Source: DASZZY01 sp036260395 (GTDB lineage: Bacteria; Actinomycetota; UBA4738; CALAEC01). From it: 5,091 nucleotides of DNA. Made by a program: the position numbers and the translations under genes. The stretch's first letter is position 1. Each line of letters begins with the position of its first letter. The notes under the pieces were generated by a model. The model was not told the DNA's origin and searched no databases. It saw only the letters and a list, made by a program, of their open reading frames with translations. The DNA is taken from positions 1 through 5,091 of the forward strand of contig DASZZY010000016.1 in NCBI GenBank assembly GCA_036260395.1, read 5' to 3'. Below, in pieces: positions 1 through 5,091 of this stretch.

Positions 1-315
1 GCGCGCTCGGTGGCCGAGGGAGCGGTCGACCTCGAGTCGCTGGCGTCCCCGGGCGGGCTCTCGGACGACGAGGTCGAGGCTCGGCTGGTCGCCCTCCCGG
101 GGATCGGGCCCTACGCCGCCGCCCACGTCATGCTCGTCCTCGGCAGGTACTCGAGGCTGATCCTCGACTCGTGGACCCGGCCGAAGTTCGCGCGCGTGCG
201 GGGGTCCCGAAGGCCGGCCTCGGACGCGGCGATCCTTCGGCGGTTCCGGCGGTACGGCGCCTGGGCGGGCCTCGCGTTCTGGCTGTACCTGACCCGCGAC
301 TGGGTGGCCGACTGA
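1..315 (+). CDS. HhH-GPD family DNA glycosylase (AlkA-like), C-terminal part, 5' end outside window
   Basis: The frame is open from the first base, and the in-frame GTG at 10 is unlikely to be the true start because the visible part begins mid-domain. The 104 visible residues hold the core of a helix-hairpin-helix GPD fold. The hairpin LPGIGPYAAAHV lies at visible residues 32-43, and the Asp in LILDSWTR (visible residue 56) is at the place of the catalytic aspartate of this superfamily. The end, RRYGAWAGLAFWLYLTRDW, is typical of AlkA-like 3-methyladenine or long-patch alkylation glycosylases. Such enzymes remove damaged bases in the cytoplasm as the first step of base excision repair. Family members are usually 200-300 aa, so roughly two thirds is missing upstream. 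No Cys cluster is seen after the HhH, which argues against the iron-sulfur Nth/MutY type. Substrate specificity cannot be judged from this fragment. Confidence 0.85.
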   Translation, partial: ARSVAEGAVDLESLASPGGLSDDEVEARLVALPGIGPYAAAHVMLVLGRYSRLILDSWTRPKFARVRGSRRPASDAAILRRFRRYGAWAGLAFWLYLTRDWVAD

Positions 316-373
316 GTTTCCGCCGCCGCGCGCGGGTACGGGACGGAAGGGAGGGCGTCGCCAGCTACTTCCT

Positions 374-389
374 GGGCGAGTAGTCGCCC
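374..389 (+). terminator. Small GC hairpin after the glycosylase gene, possible weak terminator
   Basis: GGGCGA (374-379) and TCGCCC (384-389) form a perfect 6-bp stem with a 4-nt loop GTAG, about 60 nt after the glycosylase stop and about 20 nt before the next promoter candidate. There is no U tract. Short GC hairpins arise easily by chance in DNA this GC-rich, so the role is only suggested by its position. Confidence 0.3.
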
Positions 390-410
390 CACCAGCCCGG
401 TACGCGCCGC

Positions 411-439
411 TTGCCCGCTTGGTGCGCCGCGGGTAGGAT
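411..439 (+). promoter_or_regulatory. Candidate sigma70-type promoter for the LVIVD/PA secreted protein gene
   Basis: TTGCCC at 411-416 (4 of 6 matches to TTGACA) is followed after exactly 17 nt by TAGGAT at 434-439, which fits the TAnnnT form of actinobacterial -10 boxes. Transcription would begin near 446, giving a leader of about 33 nt to the ATG at 479. That leader contains the purine-rich SD region. The position and spacing are convincing, but no expression evidence exists in the sequence. Confidence 0.55.
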
Positions 440-465
440 TCGCGCGTCCTAGTCCCAATGGGGGG

Positions 466-477
466 AAAGGGGGAGGG
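466..477 (+). promoter_or_regulatory. Shine-Dalgarno region deciding the ATG at 479
   Basis: The purine run AAAGGGGGAGGG ends one base before the ATG at 479. The alternative in-frame ATG at 458 is preceded by pyrimidine-rich sequence with no SD-like motif, and it would add MGGKGEG in front of the signal peptide. The 458 start would also leave only about 12 nt of leader from the predicted transcription start. Confidence 0.6.
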
Positions 478-478
478 A

Positions 479-2374
479 ATGCGCAAGGTCTCAGTACTCG
501 TTGCCGTCCTGTCGGCGGTCGCGCTGTTGGCACCCGGTGCCGTGGCTGCCGACCCGGACGAGCCCGCGGCGTCTGGAGAGATGTTCCCCGGCGAGGGCGT
601 CGCTCCGGAGGACGCCCACCAGCACGGAGAGAACACCGGTCACCTCCCGGCCGTCAGCCGGGGCGTCAAGCTGATCGGCAAGGGGGAGGTCAGCGTCCAG
701 GGCGGCACGACCGCTCCGCGCGGCAGGGTCGCCGACGTCTCCGCGTTCGGCAACTACGCCTATCTCACCGCCTTCCGGACGGACAACTGCCTGGGTGGCG
801 GCGCCTGGGTCATGGACATCTCCGATCCGGCGAACCCCACCGAGGTCGGCTTCCTGCCGACGACCGACGGGAACTACGCCGGCGAGGGATCGCAGGTGAT
901 CAACGTGGCCGCCGGGCCGTACGCGGGCCGGCAGCTCTTCCTGCACCAGAACGAGACCTGTAGCGCCGCGCTGGCTGCGGCCCAGAAGCCGGCGCCCAAC
1001 ACGGGCGGGATCAACATCTGGGACGTCACCGACCCGACGAACGCGACGCTGCTGGTCGAGCACGCCGGCGACATGACGCCGAACCGCGTCAACCCGAACA
1101 CCGTCCACTCCGTCTTCGCCTGGAACGACAAGGAGGACGGGAAGACGTACGCCGCGCTGGTCGACAACGCGGAGCTCGCCGACGTCGACATCATGGACAT
1201 CACCGACCCGACGGCGCCGGTGCTGGTCAACGACACACTCGACCTCGTGGCGCAGTTCGGCGTGAACCAGTCGTCACCCTCGAACCTGACGTCGATCTTC
1301 AACCACGACATGGTCGTGAAGCGGGTCGGCGAGCGGTACGTGATGAACGTCAACTACTGGGACGGCGGCTACGTCCTGCTCGACGTCACCGACCCCACCG
1401 CCGGGAACGTCTCGCTGATCGCCGAGTCCGACTACGCCGCGCTCGACGAGGAGCGGCTCGCCCGCGGGCACGAGATCTCTCCAGAGGGCAACGCCCACCA
1501 GTCGGAGATCTCGCCGGACAACCGGTTCCTGATCGGGACCGACGAGGACTTCAACGCGTTCCGCGTGGTGGCCAAGATCACCTCCGGCCCCTACGACGGG
1601 ACGGAGTTCACGGCGATCTCCGCCTCCGGGACCCCGCCGATCGACGAGGACACCTCGATCAGCGGGACGCCCACGTTCCTGGGGGAGGCCTGCGGCGCGG
1701 TCCCGGCGGGCGACGGCGTGGCGCTGATCGAGCGCGGCACGTGCTCGTTCCAGCAGAAGTTCGACAATATGAAGGCCGCCGGCTACGACGCCGGCATCGT
1801 CTTCAACGCCGTCCGGCCGGACTGCATGAGCCTGGTGCGGATGCTGGCCTCCGGTGACCTGCCGTTCGTGTTCGTCAACCGGCTGGTCGGCCTCCAGCTC
1901 CTGCAGGTGCCCGGCGTCAACGCCGGCAACGCCTGCACGACGCTCACGCCGGGGCCGGGGTCCCCCGTGGCGTCCACCAGCATCGAGGCGATCTTCGACG
2001 GCTGGGGATACGTGCGGCTGTTCAAGACCCAGATCCCCGGCGACGTGGGGACCACCGGGTCGATGACGCAGATCGATACCTACGCCATCCCGGAGTCCCA
2101 GGACGCGGCGTTCGCCGGAGGGTTCGGGGACCTCTCGGTGCACGAGGTGGCCATCGATCCCAACCCCGGGAAGAGGCTGGCGTACTTCAGCTACTACTCC
2201 GGCGGCTTCCGGGTGGCCCGCTACGGGAACGGCGGGCTCGAGGAGGTCGGGGCCTTCATCGACGACGGAGGCAACAACTTCTGGGGCGTGGAGGTCCACA
2301 AGATCGGCAAGCAGCAGTACGTGCTGGCCAGCGACCGCGACTTCGGGCTGTACATCTTCCAGCCCACGGTCTGA
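479..2374 (+). CDS. Secreted LVIVD-repeat beta-propeller protein with PA domain, function unknown
   Basis: This is a 631-aa protein counted from the ATG at 479, chosen for its SD and because MRK then begins a clean signal peptide: basic n-region, hydrophobic core to about residue 20, and an AVA-A cleavage site near 23. The mature start is acidic with a small His cluster (H47, H49, H55). LVIVD-like propeller blades are visible as WVMDISDPANP (about 110-120), INIWDVTDPTN (178-188), VDIMDITDPTAP (236-247) and VLLDVTDPT (299-307). Residues about 380-490 form a protease-associated domain, with VALIERGTCSFQQK followed by KAAGYDAGIVFN and an FVFVN segment. After it the propeller pattern resumes with VHEVAID (554-560), YYSGGFRV and WGVEVHKIG. 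Six cysteines (104, 161, 405, 422, 449, 486) could form disulfides, in keeping with export. PA domains are usually protein-interaction or lid modules of secreted hydrolases, but no protease motif is seen here. No sortase motif or C-terminal membrane anchor is present, so it is probably released or loosely wall-associated. It is transcribed alone and ends at a strong hairpin. Confidence 0.85.
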   Translation: MRKVSVLVAVLSAVALLAPGAVAADPDEPAASGEMFPGEGVAPEDAHQHGENTGHLPAVSRGVKLIGKGEVSVQGGTTAPRGRVADVSAFGNYAYLTAFRTDNCLGGGAWVMDISDPANPTEVGFLPTTDGNYAGEGSQVINVAAGPYAGRQLFLHQNETCSAALAAAQKPAPNTGGINIWDVTDPTNATLLVEHAGDMTPNRVNPNTVHSVFAWNDKEDGKTYAALVDNAELADVDIMDITDPTAPVLVNDTLDLVAQFGVNQSSPSNLTSIFNHDMVVKRVGERYVMNVNYWDGGYVLLDVTDPTAGNVSLIAESDYAALDEERLARGHEISPEGNAHQSEISPDNRFLIGTDEDFNAFRVVAKITSGPYDGTEFTAISASGTPPIDEDTSISGTPTFLGEACGAVPAGDGVALIERGTCSFQQKFDNMKAAGYDAGIVFNAVRPDCMSLVRMLASGDLPFVFVNRLVGLQLLQVPGVNAGNACTTLTPGPGSPVASTSIEAIFDGWGYVRLFKTQIPGDVGTTGSMTQIDTYAIPESQDAAFAGGFGDLSVHEVAIDPNPGKRLAYFSYYSGGFRVARYGNGGLEEVGAFIDDGGNNFWGVEVHKIGKQQYVLASDRDFGLYIFQPTV

Positions 2375-2393
2375 GCGTCGCCCACCGGTTGAA

Positions 2394-2423
2394 CGAAGCG
2401 GGCCCCTTCGGGGGCCCGCTTCG
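2394..2423. terminator. Strong bidirectional hairpin terminator with UUCG tetraloop
   Basis: The left arm 2394-2406 and right arm 2411-2423 are perfect 13-bp reverse complements (CGAAGCGGGCCCC against GGGGCCCGCTTCG), closed by a TTCG loop at 2407-2410. The hairpin lies 19 nt after the stop of the LVIVD gene and 5 nt after the stop of the convergent toxin gene, so it can serve both strands. Neither side has a true U tract, as is common for actinobacterial terminators. On the opposite strand the loop reads CGAA, so the extra-stable UUCG form exists only in the plus-strand transcript. Confidence 0.88.
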
Positions 2424-2428
2424 CTTCC

Positions 2429-2977
2429 TCACTCCAGGAGCACGCCGACGGCCTCCGCCGCCTCGCGCACGATGGGGTGGGAGGTCGTTAGCACCTCGGG
2501 CTCGCCCGCCACCCGGAGGGCCCCGAGGGCGCGGTCGGCGAACAACGTGACGTTGATCCACGAGGCCTCGATCGTCGACCACCACTCGAACCCGGCGTGC
2601 CCCTCCCGGTACAGCCCCAGGGCGATCGGGCGCGTTCGTTCGCGCTGCCGAGTGGCCACCCGCGACGGACGCAGGCCCCGAGCGACGAGGTTCGCGGGGT
2701 CATCGAGATCGAGGACCGGGACGTCAGGGTCCACGAAGGCGGCCAGGGCGATCGGGAAGCCCTCTCGAAGCAGCGTGCGGGCCGTGACGCCGCGACCGAC
2801 GTACTCGCGGAGGAGCTCCGCGACGGGGGATTGGGGGACGCGGCTCACGTAGAGGGCCCCGTATTCGTCCGGATTGTCATGGCGGCCGTCTCCCTGGTCG
2901 GCGCGAGGGACGAACAGCGCGCCGCCCGGCTCGGAGGAAGCTGCGCCCGGGATCTGGGGGAACGCGCGGAACAGCAT
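2429..2977 (-). CDS. RES-domain toxin of a RES/Xre toxin-antitoxin system
   Basis: This is a 182-aa protein from the ATG at 2977, and nearly its whole length is a RES domain (family PF08808 by recognition). Motifs in order are GGALFVPR (18-25), QGDGRHDNP (28-36), YGALYVS (39-45), the SPVAELLRE helix (50-58), LRPSRVATR (102-110) and GFEWWSTIEASWINVTLF (129-146). Arg in the first part, Glu54 and Ser134 are the best candidates for the conserved Arg, Glu and Ser that name the domain. Known RES toxins bind and break down NAD+ (MbcT as a phosphorylase), and ParT modifies a host enzyme. Which activity applies here cannot be read from the sequence. The gene follows the antitoxin by 7 nt, so the two are co-transcribed and probably translationally coupled. 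An in-frame GTG at 3022 would add 15 residues overlapping the antitoxin end. I prefer the ATG because MLFRAF is the natural start of the domain, though its GGAG lies only 1 nt from the start. No truncation or frameshift is seen. Confidence 0.85.
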   Translation of the reverse strand: MLFRAFPQIPGAASSEPGGALFVPRADQGDGRHDNPDEYGALYVSRVPQSPVAELLREYVGRGVTARTLLREGFPIALAAFVDPDVPVLDLDDPANLVARGLRPSRVATRQRERTRPIALGLYREGHAGFEWWSTIEASWINVTLFADRALGALRVAGEPEVLTTSHPIVREAAEAVGVLLE

Positions 2978-2984
2978 GCTCCGG

Positions 2985-3317
2985 CTAATGGAAGGAGCCC
3001 GCTCGGTGGGCGCGGGCAGCACCGATCACTTCGGTGACGCGCCCCCGAGCGAGGAAGTCGATGGGACGGAAGTCGTTCAGGAACCCGTTGTGACCGTTCA
3101 GCCAGGCGATGGCCGTCTCGGGGTGGAGGAACGAGAGCAGGTAGGCCAGCACGAACTCCAGGCCCTCGATCTTCTGTCTGTTCGCGGGGTCCGGCTCCTC
3201 CGTCTTGAGCCACCGGCTCACCCGGGACGGGCTGACACCGAGGGCCCGCGCGACCCGAGCCTGGCTCCCCAGGTCGTCGGCGATCGCCCGCAGCTTGGTC
3301 CTCGTCGGCACCGGCAT
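2985..3317 (-). CDS. Xre/MbcA/ParS-type antitoxin (HTH plus toxin-binding domain)
   Basis: This is a 110-aa protein from the ATG at 3317, which has an SD (GGGAGG, 3332-3327) 9 nt upstream. Residues about 17-39 form a helix-turn-helix (QARVARALGVSPSRVSRWLK). Residues about 47-102 match the MbcA/ParS/Xre C-terminal toxin-binding domain (formerly DUF2384), with EGLEFVLAYLL, then TAIAWLNGHNGFLNDFRPID and FLARGRVTEVIGAA. In this family the C-terminal domain binds the RES toxin and blocks its active site, while the HTH represses the operon. It is promoter-proximal to the RES gene, the usual order for RES/Xre pairs, and its length is within the family range. The reading frame stays open far upstream through the antisense of ppdK, so an automatic caller could extend the start wrongly. 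The domain content and SD place it at 3317. Confidence 0.86.
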   Translation of the reverse strand: MPVPTRTKLRAIADDLGSQARVARALGVSPSRVSRWLKTEEPDPANRQKIEGLEFVLAYLLSFLHPETAIAWLNGHNGFLNDFRPIDFLARGRVTEVIGAARAHRAGSFH

Positions 3318-3326
3318 ATCCTTCGA

Positions 3327-3344
3327 CCTCCCGCCGACATCGTA
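3327..3344 (-). promoter_or_regulatory. Candidate -10 box and SD for the antitoxin-toxin operon
   Basis: On the minus strand TACGAT (3344-3339) fits a TAnnnT -10 box, and GGGAGG (3332-3327) is a good SD with 9 nt to the ATG at 3317. Transcription starting about 7 nt after the -10 box would fall near 3332, so the leader would be very short and the SD would sit at its 5' end. No convincing -35 box is seen. The -35 position falls inside the inverted repeat at 3352-3372. Confidence 0.4.
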
Positions 3345-3351
3345 GCAGGCG

Positions 3352-3372
3352 GCGCAACGAAAAGCGTTGCGC
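3352..3372. promoter_or_regulatory. Perfect inverted repeat, likely operator of the antitoxin
   Basis: GCGCAACG (3352-3359) and CGTTGCGC (3365-3372) are exact reverse complements separated by AAAAG. The repeat lies 8 nt upstream of the candidate -10 box of the toxin-antitoxin operon, covering where its -35 box would be. This is where a dimeric Xre-type antitoxin would bind to block its own transcription. Binding itself is inferred. As a hairpin it lies outside any predicted transcript of either flanking gene. Confidence 0.6.
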
Positions 3373-3415
3373 TCGCTCCAAGGAGCGGGGGCGCCGGGCC
3401 GTCCGCGGGCCGCTG

Positions 3416-3421
3416 TAGAGT
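3416..3421 (+). promoter_or_regulatory. Weak -10 candidate for ppdK
   Basis: TAGAGT lies 31 nt before the ppdK ATG and fits TAnnnT, giving a leader of about 25 nt. No -35-like hexamer is found 16-18 nt upstream, where the sequence is all G and C. The SD GGGAGGAG at 3443-3450 is clear. Confidence 0.3.
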
Positions 3422-3452
3422 AGGTCCACAAGGCGAGCGAGCGGGAGGAGCG

Positions 3453-5091
3453 ATGGCCGGCCAGCGCACGAAGTACGTCTACGGCTTCCGCGAGGGCAAC
3501 CGGGACATGAAGGACCTCCTCGGTGGGAAGGGCGCCAACCTCGCCGAGATGACCAACCTCGGCCTCCCGGTCCCTCCGGGGTTCACGATCACGACCGAGG
3601 CCTGCATCGAGTACCTCCGCAGCGGCGACTTCCCGAGCGGGCTGTGGGAGGAGGTCGAGGACCACCTCCGTGCCCTGGAGGGCGCGATGAAGAAGCGCCT
3701 GGGGGAGCTCGACAACCCGCTGCTGGTCTCCGTCCGCTCGGGAGCGAAGTACTCGATGCCGGGGATGATGGACACGGTCCTGAACCTGGGGCTGAACGAC
3801 CAGTCGGTCTGGGGGCTGGCCCGCCAGGCGTCGAGCGACCGGTTCGCGTTCGACTCCTACCGCCGGTTCATCCAGATGTTCGGGAAGATCGTCATGGGAA
3901 TCCCCGGCGAGGCGTTCGAGGACGCGCTGGAGGCCGCCAAGGAGAAGAAGGGCCCCGACGCGAAGGACACCGACCTCGACGTGACCGACCTCCAGGATCT
4001 CGTCGAGCGGTTCAAGCGTATCGTGCGGGACCACGCCGGCCGGCTGTTCCCCGAGGACCCGCGCGAGCAGCTTCGGATGGCGATCGAGGCCGTGTTCGGC
4101 TCGTGGAACAACGAGCGCGCCAAGACGTACCGCCGCCAGTACAAGATCCCCGACGAGCTCGGGACCGCGGTGAACGTCGTCGCCATGGTGTTCGGCAACC
4201 TGGGCGAGGACTCCGGCACCGGCGTGGCGTTCACCAGGGACCCGGCCACCGGCGAGCAGGGCACCTACGGCGACTACCTGCCGAACGCCCAGGGCGAGGA
4301 CGTCGTGGCCGGGATCCGCAACACGCTCCCGCTGGCCGACCTCCGCAAGCTGAACTCGACGGCGTACCGCCAGCTCCTCGAGATCATGCGCAAGCTGGAG
4401 CGCCACTACCGCGACATGTGCGACATCGAGTTCACGATCGAGAAGGGCAAGCTGTGGATGCTCCAGACCCGGGTCGGCAAGCGGACGGGGGCCGCGGCGG
4501 TCCGGATGGCCGTGGACATGGCGAACGAGAAGCTGATCACCCGAGACGAGGCGGTCGCCCGGGTCGAGCCCGACCAGCTCGACCAGCTCCTCCACCCGCA
4601 GTTCGACCCGAAGGCCGACCTCGAGGTCCTGGCCAAGGGGCTGAACGCCAGTCCCGGCGCCGCGGTGGGGAAGGCGGTCTTCGACGCCGACACCGCCGAG
4701 GCCTGGGCCGAGCGCGGGGAGGCGGTGGTCCTGGTCCGGCGGGAGACGAACCCCGACGACCTCCACGGGATGATCGCCGCCCGGGGGATCCTGACGTCGC
4801 ACGGTGGGAAGACGTCGCACGCGGCGGTCGTGGCCCGGGGGATGGGAAAGCCCGCGGTGTGCGGTGCGGAGGCGCTCAAGATCGACGCCGGGCGGCGGGA
4901 GTTCTCGGTCGACGGCACGAAGGTCACCGAGGGCCAGGTCATCTCCATCGACGGGACCACCGGTCGCGTGGTGCTCGGGGAGGTCTCCCTCGTCGAGCCG
5001 AAGCTCTCCGGTCAGTTCGAGACGCTGCTCGGGTGGGCCGACGCGGTCCGCCAGCTGAAGGTCCGGGCCAACGCCGACGACGCGCCGTCGG
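3453..5091 (+). CDS. ppdK: Pyruvate,phosphate dikinase, N-terminal 546 codons, 3' end outside window
   Basis: The enzyme converts pyruvate, ATP and phosphate reversibly to phosphoenolpyruvate, AMP and pyrophosphate in the cytoplasm, linking glycolysis and gluconeogenesis. The ATG at 3453 has SD GGGAGGAG 2-4 nt upstream, and MAGQRTKYVYGF is a typical start. Visible motifs are LLGGKGANLAEM (22-33, ATP-grasp lysine K26), LVSVRSGA then SMPGMMDTVLNLGLND (R95 in the first), GSWNNERA, the long GTAVNVVAMVFGN/GTGVAFTRDP block, NAQGEDVVAGIRN, and DIEFTIEKGKLWMLQTRVGK with E326 and Q338, the ATP-grasp catalytic pair. The swivel domain has GGKTSHAAVVARGMGK with the phosphorylated histidine at H456. These positions are within a few residues of the Clostridium symbiosum enzyme (H455), so nothing is missing so far. 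The C-terminal PEP/pyruvate barrel, about 330 residues of a usual 870-900, lies outside. It is divergent from the toxin-antitoxin operon across 135 bp. Confidence 0.97.
   Translation, partial: MAGQRTKYVYGFREGNRDMKDLLGGKGANLAEMTNLGLPVPPGFTITTEACIEYLRSGDFPSGLWEEVEDHLRALEGAMKKRLGELDNPLLVSVRSGAKYSMPGMMDTVLNLGLNDQSVWGLARQASSDRFAFDSYRRFIQMFGKIVMGIPGEAFEDALEAAKEKKGPDAKDTDLDVTDLQDLVERFKRIVRDHAGRLFPEDPREQLRMAIEAVFGSWNNERAKTYRRQYKIPDELGTAVNVVAMVFGNLGEDSGTGVAFTRDPATGEQGTYGDYLPNAQGEDVVAGIRNTLPLADLRKLNSTAYRQLLEIMRKLERHYRDMCDIEFTIEKGKLWMLQTRVGKRTGAAAVRMAVDMANEKLITRDEAVARVEPDQLDQLLHPQFDPKADLEVLAKGLNASPGAAVGKAVFDADTAEAWAERGEAVVLVRRETNPDDLHGMIAARGILTSHGGKTSHAAVVARGMGKPAVCGAEALKIDAGRREFSVDGTKVTEGQVISIDGTTGRVVLGEVSLVEPKLSGQFETLLGWADAVRQLKVRANADDAPS

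Noticed and set aside
404..430. GCGCCGC direct repeat flanking the -35 box of the LVIVD promoter
   Set aside because: Seven bases of pure G and C recurring at 20-bp distance are expected by chance in this composition.
458..478. Upstream ATG at 458 as start of the LVIVD gene
   Set aside because: No SD, very short leader from the predicted promoter, and it would place MGGKGEG before an otherwise clean signal peptide.
111..533. 140-residue minus-strand open frame across the glycosylase end and intergenic region
   Set aside because: Antisense to the glycosylase, runs through the promoter region, Pro/Arg/Ala-rich, no recognisable domain.
1274..2299. 341-residue minus-strand open frame inside the LVIVD/PA gene
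   Set aside because: Low-complexity Val/Gly/Arg/His composition, no recognisable domain, and fully antisense to a gene with clear signal peptide and domains.
2472..3037. Two plus-strand open frames (2472-2852 and 2597-3037) opposite the RES toxin
   Set aside because: Both lie antisense to the RES domain, have no SD or domain, and have Arg/Ser/Pro-rich composition typical of shadows.
3374..3387. CGCTCC-AA-GGAGCG inverted repeat beside the operator candidate
   Set aside because: Only 6 bp per arm with a 2-nt centre in GC-rich sequence. It could be a second site, but chance is as likely.
2985..4820. 611-residue open frame on the minus strand, antisense to ppdK
   Set aside because: Only its last 110 residues (the antitoxin, from 3317) look like a protein. 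The rest is the antisense of well-conserved ppdK codons, rich in Arg, Gly, Val and His as expected of a GC-rich shadow frame.
1..5091. CRISPR arrays, tRNA/rRNA genes, insertion sequences
   Set aside because: No regularly spaced repeats, no cloverleaf or rRNA-like sequence, and no transposase or terminal inverted repeats were seen.

Overview
The window is GC-rich DNA with strong G/C preference at third codon positions. It carries a phosphate-consuming pyruvate,phosphate dikinase and a RES/Xre toxin-antitoxin pair, its SD motifs are of the GGAGG type, and its -10 candidates are TAnnnT-like. This fits an actinobacterial chromosome (Actinomycetota or a deep-branching relative). The lineage cannot be fixed from the sequence alone.

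Layout, left to right. (1) 1-315 (+) is the C-terminal third of an HhH-GPD DNA glycosylase of the AlkA/3-methyladenine type, cut by the window edge. (2) 316-478 is a short intergenic region with a small GC hairpin (374-389) and a good promoter candidate (411-439). (3) 479-2374 (+) is a secreted protein of 631 aa: signal peptide, LVIVD-type beta-propeller repeats, and a protease-associated (PA) domain set between the propeller segments. Its function is unknown. (4) 2394-2423 is a perfect 13-bp hairpin with a UUCG loop, shared as terminator by the convergent genes on either side. (5) 3317-2429 (-) is a two-gene toxin-antitoxin operon: an Xre/MbcA/ParS-type antitoxin (110 aa, promoter-proximal) followed 7 nt later by a RES-domain toxin (182 aa). 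(6) 3318-3452 is a divergent intergenic region with a perfect 8-bp inverted repeat (3352-3372), a likely operator for the antitoxin. (7) 3453-5091 (+) is the first 546 codons of pyruvate,phosphate dikinase (ppdK), including the ATP-grasp region and the phosphohistidine swivel domain. It runs off the window.

How the parts work together. The only evident multi-gene unit is the toxin-antitoxin operon. The antitoxin should bind the toxin through its C-terminal domain and repress its own promoter. By family knowledge, RES toxins attack NAD+ (or, in ParT, modify a host enzyme). The module lies head-to-head with ppdK and tail-to-tail with the secreted LVIVD protein gene, so it reads as a self-contained cassette between two plus-strand housekeeping or cell-surface genes. 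The closest thing to an exciting system here is this compact RES/Xre module with its palindromic operator candidate. It belongs to a known class and is not a new type of system. The remaining novelty is the uncharacterised LVIVD-PA secreted protein.
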